Counted from the stretch's first letter, positions 17,411-27,024 are shown. The stretch is DNA of 64,000 nt from Jiella soli (GCF_020615385.1 NZ_JAJAVB010000025.1:519296-583295); one strand, 5' to 3'. Numbers and translations: made by a program. The notes: generated from the letters alone by a model not told the origin.

Positions 17411-18438
17411 CGCAGCGCCTTCTTCCCGGTCTCGCGCGGCTTGCGCCGCAGCTCGTCGCGCTCGCCGTAATCCTTGCCCTCTGCGCGGCGATCTCGCCCG
17501 GCTTCTTCGACGTGTCGGTCCAGAACGGCCGCCTCTACGGCTCGATCATCGACGTCCTCAATCGCGGCGCGCCGGTCGCGCTGCTCGCCATCGGCATGAC
17601 GCTGGTCATCGCCACCAAGGGCATCGACCTGTCGGTCGGCGCCGTCATGGCGATCACCGGCGCCGTCGCTGCGGCGATGATCACCTCCGGCTACGGCATC
17701 GTCCTCACCCTGGCGGGCGCGCTCGGCGTCGGCGTCCTCTGCGGGCTGTGGAACGGGGCGCTCGTCGCCGTCCTCGCGATCCAGCCGATCATCGCGACGC
17801 TGATCCTGATGGTCGCGGGGCGCGGCATCGCCCAGTTGATCACCGAAGGCGTCATCCTGACCTTCAACGACCCGACCCTCATCTTCTTCGGGAGCGGCCA
17901 CATCTTCGGCGTGCCGATGCCGATCCTCCTGTGGATCATGCTCGGCGCCCTGGTCGTGCTGGTCGTCAGGACGAGCGCGCTCGGCATGCTGATCGAGGCG
18001 GTGGGCACCAACCGCCGCGCCTCGATGCTGGCCGGCGTCGGCACGACCTTCCTCCTGTTCTCCGTCTATGCCGCCTCCGGCCTCTGCGCGGGCGTCGCCG
18101 GGATCATCGCCGCCGCCGACATCCGCGGCGCCGACGCCAACAATGCCGGACTCTGGCTCGAGCTCGACGCGATCCTCGCCGTCGTCATCGGCGGCACGTC
18201 GCTTCTCGGCGGGCGCTTTTCCATCATCGGCTCGCTGATCGGGGCGATGATCATCCAGTCGGTCAATACCGGCATCCTCCTGTCTGGCTTCCCGCCGGAG
18301 TTCAACCTGATCATCAAGGCGGCGATCATCGTCGTCATCCTGGTGGTGCAGTCGCCGTCGAGCCGCGAGGCGATGGCCTTCTTCACGCGCAAGCGCGAGC
18401 CGGCGACCGAACCGCGCAAGGAAAGGGCGGTGTCATGA
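17407..18438 (+). CDS. ytfT: Galactofuranose ABC transporter permease YtfT
   Basis: A 343-residue multi-spanning permease of the CUT2 (RbsC/AraH) family. It includes the conserved ALLAIGMTLVIATKGIDLSVG and the C-terminal loop LDAILAVVIGGTSLLGGRFS that contacts the ATPase. It begins on the ytfR stop (ATGA) and ends on the yjfF start (ATGA). Together with YjfF it forms a heterodimeric channel, as in E. coli YtfT-YjfF. The longer upstream open frame only overlaps ytfR and was not used. Confidence 0.93.
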   Translation: MTQRLLPGLARLAPQLVALAVILALCAAISPGFFDVSVQNGRLYGSIIDVLNRGAPVALLAIGMTLVIATKGIDLSVGAVMAITGAVAAAMITSGYGIVLTLAGALGVGVLCGLWNGALVAVLAIQPIIATLILMVAGRGIAQLITEGVILTFNDPTLIFFGSGHIFGVPMPILLWIMLGALVVLVVRTSALGMLIEAVGTNRRASMLAGVGTTFLLFSVYAASGLCAGVAGIIAAADIRGADANNAGLWLELDAILAVVIGGTSLLGGRFSIIGSLIGAMIIQSVNTGILLSGFPPEFNLIIKAAIIVVILVVQSPSSREAMAFFTRKREPATEPRKERAVS

Positions 18439-19421
18439 TCGGCTCGCGCTATTTTCCGCTGGCGACGACCTTCGTCATCTTCCTCCTCGCCTACGCGCTC
18501 TGCTACCTGCAGTTCCCCAACATGCTGTCGACCCGCGTCGTCGGCAATCTCCTGACCGACAACGCCTTTCTGGGCATCGCCGCGGTCGGGATGACCTTCG
18601 TCATCATCTCCGGCGGCATCGACCTGTCGATCGGCTCGGTGATCGCCTTTTCCGGGGTCTTCCTCGCCGTCTCGATGGGCGATTGGGGCGTGCCGCCGGT
18701 TCTCGCCTTCGCCCTCCTCCTGGCGATCGCCACCGGCTTCGGCGCGGTGATGGGCGCGATGATCCACTATCTCGCAATGCCCGCCTTCATCGTGACGCTC
18801 GCCGGCATGTTCTTCGCCAGGGGCATGGCCTTCCTGATCTCGACGCAGTCGGTGCCGATCTCCCAGCCGATCTACACGGCGATGCAGGGCATCTACTGGA
18901 AGATGCCCGGCGGCGGGCGGCTGACCTTCATCGGCATGGTGATGGTCGCGGTCTTCATCGTCGGCATCGTGATCGCCCAGCGCACGCGCTTCGGCCGCTA
19001 TGTCTACGCACTCGGCGGCAATCGCCAGTCGGCCGAACTGATGGGCGTTCCCGTCGCCAGCACGACGATCGGCATCTACGCCTTGTCGAGCTTCCTCGCG
19101 GGGCTCTCCGGCATCGTCTTCTCGCTCTACACCTCGGCCGGCTATTCGCTCGCGGCGGTCGGCGTCGAACTCGATGCGATCGCGGCCGTGGTCATCGGCG
19201 GAACGCTTCTGACCGGCGGTTCCGGCTTCGTCGCCGGGACCTTCCTCGGCATCCTCATAATGGGGCTGATCCAGACCTACATCGTCTTCGACGGGACGCT
19301 GTCGAGCTGGTGGACGAAGATCGTCATCGGCCTCCTGCTCTTTGCCTTCATCGCCCTGCAGCGCGGTCTCGTCTGGCTGTCGGAACGGCGCGGGGGCGTG
19401 CCGCGCGGAGCGGCGGCATGA
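18435..19421 (+). CDS. yjfF: Galactofuranose ABC transporter permease YjfF
   Basis: A 328-residue second CUT2 permease with [21 protein letters not shown], then [16 protein letters not shown] and [22 protein letters not shown]. Gene order SBP-ATPase-permease-permease and high likeness identify the E. coli ytfQRT-yjfF type importer. The start overlaps the ytfT stop by four bases and the stop overlaps the start of the following regulator, so the repressor is made from the same message as the transporter it probably controls. Confidence 0.92.
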   Translation: MIGSRYFPLATTFVIFLLAYALCYLQFPNMLSTRVVGNLLTDNAFLGIAAVGMTFVIISGGIDLSIGSVIAFSGVFLAVSMGDWGVPPVLAFALLLAIATGFGAVMGAMIHYLAMPAFIVTLAGMFFARGMAFLISTQSVPISQPIYTAMQGIYWKMPGGGRLTFIGMVMVAVFIVGIVIAQRTRFGRYVYALGGNRQSAELMGVPVASTTIGIYALSSFLAGLSGIVFSLYTSAGYSLAAVGVELDAIAAVVIGGTLLTGGSGFVAGTFLGILIMGLIQTYIVFDGTLSSWWTKIVIGLLLFAFIALQRGLVWLSERRGGVPRGAAA

Positions 19422-20164
19422 GCCTCCTGCAGAAGGCCATCGACGGCCCGGCGACGCGCACGAGCCACGCCCATGTGGTCAGCGAGATCGGCCGGGAGAT
19501 CGTCTCCGGCTGTATGCGGGCGGGCTCGATCCTGCCCGGCGACAAGGAACTCTCCGCCCGTTTCGGCGTCTCCCGCACCGTCCTGCGCGAGGCGATGAAG
19601 ACGCTTGCGGCCAAGAGCCTGATCGAGCCCAAGGCCCGCGTCGGCACCAGGGTTCTGGAGCCGGTCCGCTGGAACCTCCTCGATGCCGACGTTCTGCGCT
19701 GGCGGGTCGAGGCCGGGCTCGACGACGACTTCATCCGCGATCTCGCCACCATGCGCCTCGCCTTCGAGCCGGCGGCGGTGGCGCTGGCGACGGAGCGGGC
19801 GACGCCGGAGGACATCGCGCGGCTCCGCGAGATCGCCGAGCGGCTCGGCGATCCCGGCCACAGCCCGATTTCGATCGCCAATGTCGACCTCGAATTTCAT
19901 CTCGCCATCGCGGACGTCTCCAAGAATCCGTTCATGCGCTCGATCACCAGCCTGATCGAGGCCGCGCTGGCGATCTCGTTCAAGCTTTCCTCGCCCGCCT
20001 CCGACGCCGCCTCGCTCGCCGAATGCTCGGCCAATCATTTGGCGATCGTCGACGCCATCGAGGCGCGCGACGAGGCGGCGGCGCGCGCCGCGATGGCCTA
20101 CGTCATCGACTTCGGCGCGGGGCGGGTGAAGAAGGTCCTCGACCTGGGCGAGCCCGGATCATGA
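19418..20164 (+). CDS. FadR-subfamily GntR regulator, DgoR-like
   Basis: A 248-residue repressor. The N-terminal winged helix includes [31 protein letters not shown], written in part as [20 protein letters not shown]. The segment [11 protein letters not shown] right after the wing matches the one in E. coli DgoR (galactonate operon repressor). The C-terminal FCD domain keeps metal-site residues in [15 protein letters not shown] and [16 protein letters not shown]. The ligand is therefore likely a galactonate-type sugar acid. It overlaps yjfF (ATGA) and may bind the site at 14751-14761, giving autoregulation. Galactose-acid response is inferred from neighbours and the DgoR resemblance. Confidence 0.82.
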   Translation: MSLLQKAIDGPATRTSHAHVVSEIGREIVSGCMRAGSILPGDKELSARFGVSRTVLREAMKTLAAKSLIEPKARVGTRVLEPVRWNLLDADVLRWRVEAGLDDDFIRDLATMRLAFEPAAVALATERATPEDIARLREIAERLGDPGHSPISIANVDLEFHLAIADVSKNPFMRSITSLIEAALAISFKLSSPASDAASLAECSANHLAIVDAIEARDEAAARAAMAYVIDFGAGRVKKVLDLGEPGS

Positions 20165-20202
20165 CGAAGCCGGTGGTTGAACCCGTGGCAGAACATGGCA
20201 TT

Positions 20203-20228
20203 CTCCCGCTCCACGCCTGTTGCGGGAG
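20203..20228 (+). terminator. Weak hairpin after the ytf-regulator operon
   Basis: Arms CTCCCGC (20203-20209) and GCGGGAG (20222-20228) with a 12-base loop, 39 bases after the regulator stop and about 120 bases before chvE. There is no T tract. It may end or attenuate the ytf operon ahead of a separate chvE promoter in the 185-base gap. The stem is short, so this is a weak call. Confidence 0.35.
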
Positions 20229-20349
20229 GGCAGGGGAAGTCGTCGGCCGGTCGATCCGGTCGGCGCGAGAAGGATCACGGCGCGCGAGATGCGCAGTGAC
20301 CGCAAACTTGGGCGCAACGCGCGCCCGTCTTTCAAGTCAGGGAGGTTTC

Positions 20350-21432
20350 ATGACCAGGGGAATGATGAAGAGGCTCGCCGTCGGCCTCGCCGCGGCAGTG
20401 ATGGCGCTCTCGGCGCCGCTCGGCGCGAGCGCGCAGGACAAGGGCACGATCGGCATCGCCATGCCGACCAAGTCCTCCGCCCGCTGGATCGCGGACGGCG
20501 ACAACATGGTGAAGCAATTCAAGGAAGCGGGTTACGACACCAACCTACAATATGCCGAGGACGACATCCCGAACCAGGTGAACCAGGTCGAGAACATGAT
20601 CACCACCGGCGTCAAGGCGCTGGTGATCGCGGCCATCGACGGCACCACGCTGTCGAACACGCTGGCCAACGCTTCGGCGGCGGGCGTCCCGGTCATCGCC
20701 TATGACCGCCTGATCCGCGACACGCCGAATGTCGACTACTACGCGACCTTCGACAATTTCCAGGTCGGTGTCCTGCAGGCGCAGTCGCTGGTCGACGGCC
20801 TCAAGCAGCGCTTCCCCGACCAGGACTCATGGAATGTCGAGCTGTTCGGCGGCTCGCCGGACGACAACAACGCCTACTTCTTCTACAATGGCGCGATGAG
20901 CGTGCTGCAGCCGCTGATCGATTCCGGCAAGATCAAGATCCCGTCGGGCCAGATGGGCATGGACAAGGTCGGCACGCTGCGCTGGGACGGCTCCGTCGCC
21001 CAGGCCCGCATGGACAACCTCCTGTCGGCCAACTACACCGGCGACCAGAAGGTCAACGGCGTCCTCTCGCCCTATGACGGCCTGTCGATCGGCATCATCT
21101 CCTCGCTGAAGGGCGTTGGCTACGGCTCGGGCGACCTGGAGATGCCGATCATCACCGGTCAGGATGCCGAGATCCCCTCGGTCAAGGCGATCCTCAGGGG
21201 CGACCAGTACTCGACGATCTTCAAGGACACCCGCGAACTCGCCAAGGTGACGGTGCAGATGGTCGATGCGGTCCTCAGTGACGGCAAGCCGGAGATCAAC
21301 GACACCAAGACCTACGACAACGGCGTCAAGGTCGTGCCGTCCTACCTCCTGAAGCCGGTCCTCGTGACCAAGGACAATTGGGAGAAGGTCCTGGTCGAGT
21401 CGGGCTACTACAAGGAAGACCAGATCAAGTAG
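20350..21432 (+). CDS. chvE: Multiple sugar-binding periplasmic protein ChvE
   Basis: A 360-residue periplasmic binding protein with a signal peptide (cleavage near GASAQDKG). It has the ChvE-specific [19 protein letters not shown], then [36 protein letters not shown] and [20 protein letters not shown]. Agrobacterium ChvE binds glucose, galactose, arabinose and related aldoses, and also works with VirA in sensing; here no vir genes are visible, so transport is the likely role. GGAGG lies five bases upstream of the ATG. Two structured elements separate it from gguA. Confidence 0.93.
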   Translation: MTRGMMKRLAVGLAAAVMALSAPLGASAQDKGTIGIAMPTKSSARWIADGDNMVKQFKEAGYDTNLQYAEDDIPNQVNQVENMITTGVKALVIAAIDGTTLSNTLANASAAGVPVIAYDRLIRDTPNVDYYATFDNFQVGVLQAQSLVDGLKQRFPDQDSWNVELFGGSPDDNNAYFFYNGAMSVLQPLIDSGKIKIPSGQMGMDKVGTLRWDGSVAQARMDNLLSANYTGDQKVNGVLSPYDGLSIGIISSLKGVGYGSGDLEMPIITGQDAEIPSVKAILRGDQYSTIFKDTRELAKVTVQMVDAVLSDGKPEINDTKTYDNGVKVVPSYLLKPVLVTKDNWEKVLVESGYYKEDQIK

Positions 21433-21438
21433 TCTTGC

Positions 21439-21463
21439 CGCGCGGCGTGTCTGACGCCGCGCG
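21439..21463 (+). terminator. Hairpin right after chvE (attenuator)
   Basis: Perfect 10-base stem CGCGCGGCGT (21439-21448) with ACGCCGCGCG (21454-21463) around a five-base loop, only six bases after the chvE stop. There is no T run. The placement mirrors the hairpin after ytfQ and would favour binding protein over permease expression. Confidence 0.65.
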
Positions 21464-21503
21464 CCGCTTCCGCGATGCGTCCGCCGGCGGCGGGCGCGTC
21501 ACC

Positions 21504-21554
21504 GGAGCATAACGCGCGAAAGTGGAAACCGCTTTCGCGGCAGCATCATGCTCC
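21504..21554. repeat. RIME-like palindromic intergenic repeat
   Basis: A 51-base nested palindrome. Outer arms are GGAGCAT (21504-21510) and ATGCTCC (21548-21554); inner arms are CGCGAAAG (21515-21522) and CTTTCGCG (21532-21539) around tggaaaccg. The arrangement GAGCAT...AAAGTGGAAACCG...TTTCG...ATGCTC is the hallmark of rhizobial intergenic mosaic palindromes (RIME-type). No second copy was noticed in the window. The rest of 21464-21687 holds no gene. Confidence 0.65.
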
Positions 21555-21687
21555 GACGCAGACATGGCACGGGATGGCGGCTCTGCCGGAGCCGTCCCGT
21601 GCTGGCGGCGATCGCCTCGCCGCGACGGCAAACGTCGTCCGCTGCCCGCGAGAACTCGCCAGGCGCGGACGCTTCGGACGGTTCGCG

Positions 21688-23220
21688 ATGACCACCATTC
21701 TTGAAATGCGCAACATCACCAAGACCTTCCCCGGGGTGGTGGCGCTCGACGACGTCAGCCTCAAGGTCGAGGAAGGCGAGATCCACGCGCTGGTCGGCGA
21801 GAACGGCGCTGGCAAGTCGACCCTGATGAAGGTTCTGTCGGGCGTCTATCCGCACGGCTCCTATGAGGGGATCATCGAGTTCAAGGGCGAGGAGTGCCGC
21901 TTTTCGGGCATCTCCGATTCCGAGAAGCGCGGCATCATCATCATCCATCAGGAGCTGGCGCTCGTCCCGCTGCTTTCGATCGCCGAGAACATCTTTCTCG
22001 GCAATGAGCGGGCGAATGGCGGCATCATCGACTGGCAGGAGACGTTCACCCGCACCCGCGAACTCCTCGCCAAGGTCGGCCTGAAAGAACCGCCCCAGAC
22101 CCGCGTCACCGACCTCGGCCTCGGCAAGCAGCAGCTCGTCGAGATCGCCAAGGCGCTGTCGAAGGAGGTGAAGCTCCTGATCCTCGACGAGCCGACCTCG
22201 AGCCTCAACGAGACCGATTCCGAGGCGCTGCTGAAGCTGCTCCTGGAGTTCAAGGCGCGCGGCATCTCCTCGATCCTGATCTCCCACAAGCTCAACGAGA
22301 TCTCCAAGGTCGCCGATACGATCACGGTCCTGCGCGACGGCTCCGCCGTCTCCACCCTCGACGGCACCGGCGAGAACGTCCGGGAAGCCGACATCATCCG
22401 CGACATGGTCGGCCGCAGCCTGACCGACCGCTTCCCGCCGCGCGAGCCCAGGATCGGGGAGACGATTTTCGAGGTTTCGCACTGGACGGCGCATCACCCG
22501 CAGCATGCCGAGCGGAAGGTCTGCGACGACGTCAGCTTCCACGTGAAGGCCGGCGAGGTCGTCGGCATTGCCGGGCTGATGGGCGCCGGGCGCACCGAAC
22601 TCGCCATGAGCCTGTTCGGCCGCTCCTACGGCACGAAGATTTCCGGCGAGGTGAAGATGCACGGGCGCCCGGTGGACGTGTCGACCGTCTCGCGGGCGAT
22701 CTCCGCCGGCATCTGCTACGCCACCGAGGATCGCAAGTCCTACGGCCTGATCCTCGACGAGACGATCCGGCGCAACATTCCGCTCGCCAATCTGGGCGGC
22801 ATTTCCAACGGCATCGTCGTCGACGACCGCAGGGAACTGGCGGTGGCGCGGCAATATCGCGACCGCATCAGGATCAAGAGCTCCTCGACCGCGCAGGAGG
22901 TCGTCAACCTGTCCGGCGGCAACCAGCAGAAGGTCGTGCTCGCCAAATGGCTGTTCGCCGGCCCCGAGGTGCTGATCCTCGACGAGCCGACCAGAGGCAT
23001 CGATGTCGGCGCCAAGTACGAAATCTATGCGATCATCGCCGAGCTCGCCGCCAGCGGCAAGGCGATTGTCGTGATCTCATCGGAGATGCCCGAACTGCTC
23101 GGCATCACCGACCGTGTCTACGTGATGAACGAAGGCCGCTTCGTCGGCGAGATGCCGACGAGCGAAGCCTCCCAGGAGAAGATCATGTCCATGATCATCC
23201 GCTCGGGCCACAGGAACTGA
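21688..23220 (+). CDS. gguA: Sugar ABC transporter ATPase GguA
   Basis: A 510-residue double-NBD ATPase of the CUT2 family, partner of ChvE and GguB. NBD1 has [24 protein letters not shown] and [15 protein letters not shown]2 has the degenerate [24 protein letters not shown] and [17 protein letters not shown] 21688 ([16 protein letters not shown]) is chosen because the longer upstream frame runs through the palindromic repeat. Agrobacterium GguA is needed for uptake of galactose and other aldoses. gguB follows after ten bases. Confidence 0.92.
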   Translation: MTTILEMRNITKTFPGVVALDDVSLKVEEGEIHALVGENGAGKSTLMKVLSGVYPHGSYEGIIEFKGEECRFSGISDSEKRGIIIIHQELALVPLLSIAENIFLGNERANGGIIDWQETFTRTRELLAKVGLKEPPQTRVTDLGLGKQQLVEIAKALSKEVKLLILDEPTSSLNETDSEALLKLLLEFKARGISSILISHKLNEISKVADTITVLRDGSAVSTLDGTGENVREADIIRDMVGRSLTDRFPPREPRIGETIFEVSHWTAHHPQHAERKVCDDVSFHVKAGEVVGIAGLMGAGRTELAMSLFGRSYGTKISGEVKMHGRPVDVSTVSRAISAGICYATEDRKSYGLILDETIRRNIPLANLGGISNGIVVDDRRELAVARQYRDRIRIKSSSTAQEVVNLSGGNQQKVVLAKWLFAGPEVLILDEPTRGIDVGAKYEIYAIIAELAASGKAIVVISSEMPELLGITDRVYVMNEGRFVGEMPTSEASQEKIMSMIIRSGHRN

Positions 23221-23230
23221 GGATAGGACG

Positions 23231-24439
23231 ATGTCCCAAGAGGCCATTCACCAGCCCGGCATGACCAAGTCGGCGACCCGCCCCGCCACCGCCGGCTTCT
23301 TCCGCAAGCACATGCGCGAATACGGCATTCTTCTGGCGCTGATCGTCATCATGGCGTTCTTCCAGATCGTCACCAACGGCATTCTCCTGAAGCCGATCAA
23401 CCTGACCAATCTGATCCTGCAGAACAGCTATGTGATCATCATGGCGCTCGGCATGCTGCTGGTGATCGTCGCGGGCCACATCGACCTGTCTGTCGGCTCC
23501 GTCCTCGGCTTCGTCGGCGCGCTCGCCGCGGTGATGATCGTGCAGTGGGACATGAACTACGTCCTCGCCGGCATCATCTGCCTCGCGGTCGGCGCCGTGA
23601 TCGGCGCGATGCAGGGCTATTGGATCGCCTATTGGAAGATCCCGTCCTTCATCGTCACGCTTGCCGGCATGCTGGTGTTCAAGGGGCTGACGCTCTGGGT
23701 GCTCGAGGGTCAGTCGGTCGGCCCGTTTCCGCGCGGCTTCCAGCTGATCTCCTCGGGCTTCCTGCCGGACGTCTTCGCCATCAAGGGCTTCAACCTGTTG
23801 TCCATGCTGCTCGGCGTCGCGGTCGCGGGCGTGCTGTTGTTCTTCGCCTTCCGCTCGCGCCTGCGCAACCGCGCCGGCGGGCATGACGACGAGCCGGCGT
23901 TGTTCTTCTTCGCGCGCAACTTTATCCTCGCCGGCGCCATCGTCTACATCGCCTGGGCGCTCTCGACCTTCCGGGGCTTTCCGAACGTCCTCGTGGTGAT
24001 GGCGCTTTTGATCAGCGTCTACACCTTCATCACCATGCGCACGACGATCGGCCGTCGGATCTACGCGCTCGGCGGCAACGAGAAGGCGGCGCGGCTGTCC
24101 GGCATCAACACCGAACGGCTTACATTCCTGACCTTTGCCAATATGGGCATGCTCGCCGCTCTCGCCGGCCTCGTCTTCGCCGCCCGTCTCAACACCGCCA
24201 CCCCGAAGGCCGGTCTCGGCTTCGAACTCGACGTCATCGCGGCGGTGTTCATCGGCGGCGCCTCGATGTCGGGCGGCGTCGGCACGATCCTCGGCGCGGT
24301 CATCGGCGCCTTCATCATGGGCGTGATGAACAACGGCATGTCGATCCTCGGCATCGGCATCGACTACCAGCAGGTGATCAAGGGGCTGGTCCTGCTCCTG
24401 GCGGTGATCTTCGACGTCTACAACAAGAACCGGGCCTGA
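23231..24439 (+). CDS. gguB: Sugar ABC transporter permease GguB
   Basis: A 402-residue CUT2 permease, longer than YtfT/YjfF because of an extra hydrophilic loop (about residues 205-225, RSRLRNRAGGHDDEPALF) and additional helices, as usual for GguB/XylH-type single permeases that homodimerise. It contains MLLVIVAGHIDLSVGSVLGF, a later ALGGNEKAARLSGINTERL and the ATPase-contact loop FELDVIAAVFIGGASMSGG. It completes the chvE-gguA-gguB importer. Confidence 0.92.
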   Translation: MSQEAIHQPGMTKSATRPATAGFFRKHMREYGILLALIVIMAFFQIVTNGILLKPINLTNLILQNSYVIIMALGMLLVIVAGHIDLSVGSVLGFVGALAAVMIVQWDMNYVLAGIICLAVGAVIGAMQGYWIAYWKIPSFIVTLAGMLVFKGLTLWVLEGQSVGPFPRGFQLISSGFLPDVFAIKGFNLLSMLLGVAVAGVLLFFAFRSRLRNRAGGHDDEPALFFFARNFILAGAIVYIAWALSTFRGFPNVLVVMALLISVYTFITMRTTIGRRIYALGGNEKAARLSGINTERLTFLTFANMGMLAALAGLVFAARLNTATPKAGLGFELDVIAAVFIGGASMSGGVGTILGAVIGAFIMGVMNNGMSILGIGIDYQQVIKGLVLLLAVIFDVYNKNRA

Positions 24440-24467
24440 GCGTCATGCCGCTGAGCCACAAGCGCGG

Positions 24468-24486
24468 GCTGCGGACGATCCGCAGC
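24468..24486 (+). terminator. Short hairpin between gguB and the galactose enzyme genes
   Basis: Perfect 8-base arms GCTGCGGA (24468-24475) and TCCGCAGC (24479-24486) with a three-base loop, 28 bases after gguB and 27 bases before the next ATG. There is no T tract, so partial termination or RNA processing is more likely than full termination. Confidence 0.45.
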
Positions 24487-24512
24487 TCTGAACTTCGTGC
24501 GGGAGCCACCCG

Positions 24513-25469
24513 ATGAGCCCGATCGCACTCGCCATCGTCGGCGTCGGCAAGATCGCCCGCGACCAGCACCTGCCGGCGATCGCCGCCAACCCGGATTTCC
24601 GCCTCGTCGCCGCGGCGAGCCGCAGTGCGAGCGTCGAGGGCGTGCGCAACTTCACCGCCGCCGGCGAGATGCTCGACGCCATGCCGGAGATCGAGGCGGT
24701 GGCCCTGTGCATGCCGCCCCAGGCGCGCCACACCATCGCCGCCGACGCGCTGTCGCGGGGCAAGCATGTCATGCTGGAAAAACCCCCCGGCGCGACCTTG
24801 TCCGAGGTCGAGCATCTGGCGGGCCTTGCCGCCGCCAACGGCGCCTCGCTGCAGGCCACCTGGCATTCGCGCTATGCTCCGGCGGTGGAGCCGGCCCGCC
24901 AGTGGCTGAAGGAACGGCGTATCCGCTCCGTCGCGGTCTCCTGGAAGGAGGATGTGCGCCACTGGCATCCCGGGCAGGACTGGATCTGGGAGCCGGGCGG
25001 TCTCGGCGTGTTCGACCCCGGCATCAACGCGCTGTCGATCGTGACCCGCATCCTGCCCTTTCCGGTCTGGCTGACATCGGCCGAACTCTCCTTCCCGGAG
25101 AACCGCGCCGCGCCGATCGCCGCCGATCTTGCCTTTGCCGGCCCACACGGCGAAGCCGTGGAAGCGGCGTTCGACTGGCGCCAGACCGGGCCGCAGACCT
25201 GGGACATCGGGGTCGAGACCGACGCCGGACGCCTCGTCCTGTCCTCGGGCGGAGCGCGCCTTGCGATCGACGGCGAAATGCGGAGCGAAGCAGCCGAGGC
25301 GGAATATCCCGGCCTCTATGTGCGCTTTGCCGAGCTGATTCATCGGCGCGAGAGCGATGTCGACCTGTCGCCGCTGCGCCATGTCGCCGATGCCTTCATG
25401 CTCGGCCGGCGCCTTCAGGTCGAGGCCTTCTTCGACGATCCGGCCGCCGGCTCGGCAGGGCCGCGGTGA
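24513..25469 (+). CDS. Gfo/Idh/MocA-family D-galactose (or L-arabinose) 1-dehydrogenase
   Basis: A 318-residue NAD(P)-dependent oxidoreductase. The Rossmann motif is GVGKIA (residues 10-15), EKPPGATLSEVE (89-100) holds the family EKP motif, then ATWHSRYAP and a KEDVRHWHPGQDWIWEPGG segment (in part DWIWEPGGLGVFDPGINAL) typical of bacterial galactose/arabinose 1-dehydrogenases. It oxidises the aldose to the 1,4- or 1,5-lactone, the first step of the De Ley-Doudoroff pathway. Its stop overlaps the dgoK start (GTGA). Galactose is favoured by the dgoK-dgoA context; arabinose is often also used. Confidence 0.87.
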   Translation: MSPIALAIVGVGKIARDQHLPAIAANPDFRLVAAASRSASVEGVRNFTAAGEMLDAMPEIEAVALCMPPQARHTIAADALSRGKHVMLEKPPGATLSEVEHLAGLAAANGASLQATWHSRYAPAVEPARQWLKERRIRSVAVSWKEDVRHWHPGQDWIWEPGGLGVFDPGINALSIVTRILPFPVWLTSAELSFPENRAAPIAADLAFAGPHGEAVEAAFDWRQTGPQTWDIGVETDAGRLVLSSGGARLAIDGEMRSEAAEAEYPGLYVRFAELIHRRESDVDLSPLRHVADAFMLGRRLQVEAFFDDPAAGSAGPR

Positions 25470-26386
25470 GCCCGTTCTGCGCGGCGGTGGACTGGGGCAC
25501 GTCGAGCTTCCGGCTGTTTCTGCTCGATGCGGTCGGGGATGTCCTTGCCGAACGGCGCAGCGGCGAGGGGATGAGCGCCGTGAGGGAGGGCGAGGGCGGC
25601 TTTGCGGCGGTGCTCGAGCGCCATCTCGCCGATATCGCGGCGCCTGCCGACTGTCCCGTCGTCTGCTGCGGCATGGTCGGCGCGCGCCAGGGGTGGGTCG
25701 AGGCGCCCTATGTGGAGACGCCGGCCTCGGTCGCCGGCATCGCCGCCGCGGCCATGCGCGTGCCGCAACAGGGCCGGCCGGTCTTCATCCTACCCGGCGT
25801 TGCCCAACGCCCCGGGGTAGAAGGGCATGGCGGCTTCGACGTGATGCGCGGCGAGGAGACGCAGATCGCGGGGCTTGGGGCCCAGCGTGGTCGCCGTCTC
25901 GCCTGCCTGCCGGGCACGCATTCGAAATGGATCGCGGTCGAAGGCGAGACCATCACCGGCTTTGCCACCTTCGTCACCGGCGACCTTTATGCCGCCGCAG
26001 CCGGACACACGATCCTCAAGCATTCGATCGGGGAGACGGCGGACGCCTTCGATCGCGAAAGCTTCGCCGCCGCCTTCCGCGCGGCGTTCGAGCGGCCAGG
26101 AGAGGCGACGAACCTCATGTTCGAAATCCGGGCGAGGGGGCTGCTCGATCCCGGCCATTCCTTCGAGGCCGGCTCCACCCTGTCGGGGCTCCTCGTCGGG
26201 CTCGAACTTGCCGGCGTCAAAAGCCGCTTCGGCGATCTCGGACGGCCGGTTCTTCTCGCGGCGGGCCGGCTGGCGGCGGTCTACGAGGCGGCGTTTGCCG
26301 AGGCGGGGCTGCCGTGCGACATCGCGGATGCCGATGCCGCCGTCCGCCGCGGCCTCTTTGCCGCCGCCAAGGAGATATTGCGATGA
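25466..26386 (+). CDS. dgoK: 2-dehydro-3-deoxygalactonokinase DgoK
   Basis: A 306-residue sugar-acid kinase that phosphorylates 2-keto-3-deoxygalactonate at C6. It has the phosphate-1 motif DWGTSS (residues 9-14), CGMVGARQGWVEAPYV, the family stretch VMRGEETQIAG and CLPGTHSKW. It starts with GTG overlapping the upstream stop and ends on the dgoA start (ATGA), so the three enzymes are probably translated as a coupled set. Confidence 0.93.
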   Translation: MSPFCAAVDWGTSSFRLFLLDAVGDVLAERRSGEGMSAVREGEGGFAAVLERHLADIAAPADCPVVCCGMVGARQGWVEAPYVETPASVAGIAAAAMRVPQQGRPVFILPGVAQRPGVEGHGGFDVMRGEETQIAGLGAQRGRRLACLPGTHSKWIAVEGETITGFATFVTGDLYAAAAGHTILKHSIGETADAFDRESFAAAFRAAFERPGEATNLMFEIRARGLLDPGHSFEAGSTLSGLLVGLELAGVKSRFGDLGRPVLLAAGRLAAVYEAAFAEAGLPCDIADADAAVRRGLFAAAKEILR

Positions 26387-27024
26387 CCAAGACCCGGCGC
26401 ACGCCCTGGCCGCGGCTGAAGCGGGACCTCGTGGCGATCCTGCGCGGCCTGCCGCCCGAGGACTGCGAGGCGGTGGTCGGCGGCCTGATCGAGGCCGGCT
26501 TCGAAGCGATCGAGATACCGCTGAACTCGCCGGAGCCGTTCCGTTCGATCGAGATGGCGGCGCGGCTCGCGCCCCGCGGCGTGCTGATCGGTGCGGGGAC
26601 CGTGCTGTCGGCCGAAGACACCGACCGGCTGAATCTCGCGGGCGGCCGGCTGCTGGTCAGCCCGAATGTCGATGCGGCGGTGCTGCAGCGCGCGGCATCG
26701 CACGGCATGGTGACGATGCCCGGCGTGTTCACCGCCACCGAGGCGCTCGCGGCCGCCGCGAACGGCGCCTCGGCGCTGAAATTCTTCCCGGCGAGCGTGC
26801 TCGGTCCTGCCGGCATCAAGGCGATCTCGGCCGTGCTGCCGCCGGAGCTTCCGATCGGCGCGGTGGGCGGGGTCTCCGAGGCGGATTTCCCGGTCTATGC
26901 CAAGGTGAATGTCCGCCATTTCGGGCTCGGCTCGTCCCTCTACAGGCCTGGCGATCCGGCAGGCGAGGTCGGCGAGCGGGCGCGGCGCGCGGTCGCCGCT
27001 TACGACGCGGCATTTCCCGGCTGA
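26383..27024 (+). CDS. dgoA: 2-dehydro-3-deoxy-6-phosphogalactonate aldolase DgoA
   Basis: A 213-residue class I aldolase of the KDPG/KDPGal family, splitting KDPGal into pyruvate and glyceraldehyde-3-phosphate. It contains Glu44 in FEAIEIPLNSPEPF (distinctive for KDPGal aldolases), GAGTVL, VSPNVD and the Schiff-base Lys133 in ALKFFPA. ATG 26383 overlaps the dgoK stop. It closes the galactose operon; a Tat-exported hydrolase begins 93 bases later. Plain KDPG aldolase (Eda) is less likely given the SPEP motif and neighbours. Confidence 0.93.
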   Translation: MTKTRRTPWPRLKRDLVAILRGLPPEDCEAVVGGLIEAGFEAIEIPLNSPEPFRSIEMAARLAPRGVLIGAGTVLSAEDTDRLNLAGGRLLVSPNVDAAVLQRAASHGMVTMPGVFTATEALAAAANGASALKFFPASVLGPAGIKAISAVLPPELPIGAVGGVSEADFPVYAKVNVRHFGLGSSLYRPGDPAGEVGERARRAVAAYDAAFPG

